From Elusimicrobiota bacterium (GTDB lineage: Bacteria > Elusimicrobiota > Elusimicrobia > UBA1565 > UBA9628), in the NCBI GenBank assembly GCA_016218545.1, contig JACRDQ010000020.1, positions 1-34,454 on the forward strand: a stretch of DNA of 34,454 nucleotides, given 5' to 3'. Positions within the stretch are counted from its first letter, which is position 1; the number at the start of each line of letters is the position of its first letter. This document shows positions 32,808-34,454 of this stretch, piece by piece. The translations under genes and the position numbers were made by a program. Under the pieces are notes generated by a model, which saw only the letters and a program-made list of their open reading frames with translations, made no database searches and was not told where the DNA came from.

Positions 32808-34274
32808 ATGTCCAAGTTCGAAGACCAGATCCTGCGCGCCATCGAAGGGAGGCATCCCCTCATCTATCTCCACACGCCCGAGGAGGACCGGGTCGCGGCC
32901 TGCCTCGAGTCCCTGGTCAGCCGCTGCTTCCCGGGAGGCTCGCTCACGTCCTGGAGCTGCGTGCGCGGGCTCGAGCCCCCGGCCGAGGGCCTTGACACGC
33001 GCGACCCGGCGGCGGCCTTGCGCCACCTCATCGAGCACCCGCGCCGTGGCTTCTGCCTCTTGAAGGACCTCTCGGCCTTCATGAACGACCCGAAGGTGGT
33101 CCGCAGCCTGCGCGAGGCCTATTTCGCCTTCTGCCGCGACTACCGGTCCTCGCTGGTGCTGGTGTCCCCGGTCGCAGCACTGCCGGAGGCCCTGGAGAAG
33201 GAGCTCTGCTACATCGAGCTCGAGCCCCCCTCGTCCGAGGAGCTCGCCGTGCGAGTCGCCGCGGTGGAGAAGCTCTTCCCGGGCAAGGAGCTGGCTCCCG
33301 CCCTGCGCTCCCAGGTCCTCCTGGCCCTGCGCGGACTGACCCTCATGGAGGCGGACCACGTCATGCAGCGCGTCTTCAGCACGGGCGCGGCCGGAGACAA
33401 GGTGCTCGAGGGCATCTTCTCCGCCAAAGGCAGTCTCGCGAAGAGGGCCGGCTACCTCGAGTTCGTCCCGCTCCGGCACGACACCAGCGTGGTCGGAGGC
33501 CTGGAGAACGTCAAGGAATGGGCGGAGAAGCGCAAGGGCCTCTTCAACCACGACGCCATCAAGGCGGGCCTGCCCGTGCCCAAGGGCGTGCTCATCATGG
33601 GCGTGAGCGGCTGCGGCAAGAGCCTGCTGGCCAAGGCCATCGCGGGCCTCTGGCAGGTCCCCCTCTTCCGCCTCAACATGAGCCTTGTGTTCTCGGGCCT
33701 CTACGGCAGCCCGGAGACGGCCTTCCACAACGCCCTGCACACGATCGAGGCCGTGGCCCCGGTCGTGCTCTGGATCGACGAGATGGAGGCGAGCCTGAGC
33801 ACGCCCAAGGAGGCCGCCAGCCCGCAGTCCATGGTCTTCTCGTCGTTCCTGACCTGGATGCAGGAGAAGCCTCCCCTGATCTTCGTGGCCGCCACGGCCA
33901 ATCGCATCGAGATGCTCCCGGCCGAGATCGTGCGCAAGGGCCGCTTCGACCAGGTCTTCTTCTGCGACCTCCCGACCGACGCCGAGCGCGCCGAGATCCT
34001 CAAGATCCACCTCGACCGCAACGGCGCGGACCTCAAGGACTTCGACCTCAAGTTCCTGATCTACTGCACCAAGGAGTGGAGCGGCGCCGAGATCGAGCAG
34101 GCCGTCATCTCGGCCCGCGTGGAGGCGCGCCAGGCGGGCCGCCGGATGACCATGCAGGACATCGAGAAGCAGACCGACCGCATGGTCCCGCTCTCCAAGA
34201 CCATGGCCGAGCAGGTCAAGGCCATCCGCGATTGGGCCTACAACCGGGCCACCCCCGCCTCGCGGAGCTCCTAG
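32808..34274 (+). CDS. AAA+ ATPase, Ycf46/SpoVK-like
   Basis: A 488-residue protein. The N-terminal half (about residues 1-215) is the poorly conserved region of Ycf46-type ATPases, opening FEDQILRAIEGRHPLIYLHTPEED. The AAA+ module follows. Walker A is MGVSGCGKSLLAKAIAG at about residues 263-280, Walker B is VVLWIDEME near 320, sensor 1 is FVAATANRIEMLP, and an arginine-finger-like RKGRFDQVF comes next. The lid ends with WSGAEIEQAVISAR. Ycf46 homologues are common in cyanobacteria and many other phyla but their role is largely unknown. Divergent from the FHA-cyclase, with a 93-bp shared promoter region. ATG 32808 is supported by a GGGGAGG site. Confidence 0.9.
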   Translation: MSKFEDQILRAIEGRHPLIYLHTPEEDRVAACLESLVSRCFPGGSLTSWSCVRGLEPPAEGLDTRDPAAALRHLIEHPRRGFCLLKDLSAFMNDPKVVRSLREAYFAFCRDYRSSLVLVSPVAALPEALEKELCYIELEPPSSEELAVRVAAVEKLFPGKELAPALRSQVLLALRGLTLMEADHVMQRVFSTGAAGDKVLEGIFSAKGSLAKRAGYLEFVPLRHDTSVVGGLENVKEWAEKRKGLFNHDAIKAGLPVPKGVLIMGVSGCGKSLLAKAIAGLWQVPLFRLNMSLVFSGLYGSPETAFHNALHTIEAVAPVVLWIDEMEASLSTPKEAASPQSMVFSSFLTWMQEKPPLIFVAATANRIEMLPAEIVRKGRFDQVFFCDLPTDAERAEILKIHLDRNGADLKDFDLKFLIYCTKEWSGAEIEQAVISARVEARQAGRRMTMQDIEKQTDRMVPLSKTMAEQVKAIRDWAYNRATPASRSS

Positions 34275-34278
34275 CGCG

Positions 34279-34454
34279 ATGCGGCGCGGGGTCCTGCTGG
34301 TCGAGTTCGTGACCTCGGACCTCTTCCCGGGGCTCTTCGAGGACTCCCTGCCGTTCTTCAAGGGCTTCCTCAACCGCCACGGGGTCCCCAACCGCTGGCT
34401 GCGCTTCGCGCTCGGGGCGGACAACCCCTTCCGGCACGGCCGCGACGAGGTCAC
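34279..34454 (+). CDS. Unidentified gene, 5' part only
   Basis: From ATG 34279, five bases after the AAA+ stop, an open frame runs to the end of the window (58 codons). It starts MRRGVLLVEFVTSDLFPG, with FFKGFLNRHGVPNRWLRF further on. The early hydrophobic strand and 'FL...GV...W.RF' could be the start of a Rossmann-like or B12-binding radical SAM domain, but too little is present to say. Close spacing suggests co-transcription with the AAA+ gene. Confidence 0.5.
   Translation, partial: MRRGVLLVEFVTSDLFPGLFEDSLPFFKGFLNRHGVPNRWLRFALGADNPFRHGRDEV

Noticed and set aside
32715..34454. N-terminal extension of the FHA-cyclase frame across the AAA+ gene
   Set aside because: The extension is antisense to a clear AAA+ ATPase and its sequence is repetitive. 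A near-consensus promoter places the start at 32714, just before the FHA domain.

Overview
The window is a GC-rich (about 65%), densely packed stretch of a diderm-type bacterial chromosome. It is dominated by membrane respiration. The gene set (pyruvate:ferredoxin oxidoreductase, alternative complex III, an A2-type caa3 oxidase and a bd oxidase) fits a facultative or microaerobic respirer. I cannot name the phylum from sequence alone; an Elusimicrobiota-, Acidobacteriota- or deltaproteobacteria-like lineage would fit, and this is only a guess.

Layout. 180-425: small XRE-type regulator. 497-4117 (minus): nifJ/PFOR. Divergent from it, 4215-13147 reads as one tightly overlapping operon: ECF sigma factor, small Cys-rich putative anti-sigma, ActA, a 40-aa membrane mini-protein, ActB, ActC, a fused ActD-ActE, ActF and an extra monoheme cytochrome c. 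The nifJ/sigma intergenic region holds a perfect 9-bp-arm FNR/CRP-type palindrome. 13267-16136 is a lower-GC accessory patch: a secreted TPR protein whose C-terminal domain closely resembles the colicin M catalytic domain, followed by small lipoproteins (one intact, one frameshifted paralogue, one unrelated) and another frameshifted gene. 16133-17764 (minus): a secreted three-repeat protein and a heptaheme cytochrome lipoprotein. 17905-18836: GNAT acetyltransferase and a small lipoprotein. 18886-23910: SCO, ctaD, ctaE, ctaF, ctaC and ctaB for a caa3 oxidase. 23959-28544: GAF-PAS histidine kinase, cydA, cydB and a scramblase-like protein. 28629-29783: secreted TPR protein bracketed by two copies of a palindromic repeat. 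29871-31103: RlmI-like methyltransferase. 31110-32714 (minus): FHA-GAF-adenylate cyclase. 32808-34274: Ycf46-like AAA+ ATPase. 34279-end: the start of an unidentified gene.

How it works together (inference). Alternative complex III oxidises quinol and would pass electrons through its cytochrome c domains to the caa3 oxidase, whose subunit II has its own cytochrome c domain. The bd oxidase gives a cytochrome c-independent branch and is co-transcribed with a sensor kinase. PFOR serves reductive or anaerobic pyruvate metabolism under a promoter with FNR-like geometry.

The observations I rate highest are: (1) the TPR-colicin M-like protein with downstream lipoproteins, a possible lipid II-targeting toxin/immunity locus; (2) a recurrent promoter style in which an extended -10 box sits 6-11 bp before the start codon, implying leaderless or nearly leaderless mRNAs; (3) an ECF sigma/anti-sigma pair heading the complex III operon. 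No tRNA, rRNA, CRISPR array or transposase was seen, and no gap between genes exceeds 300 bases.
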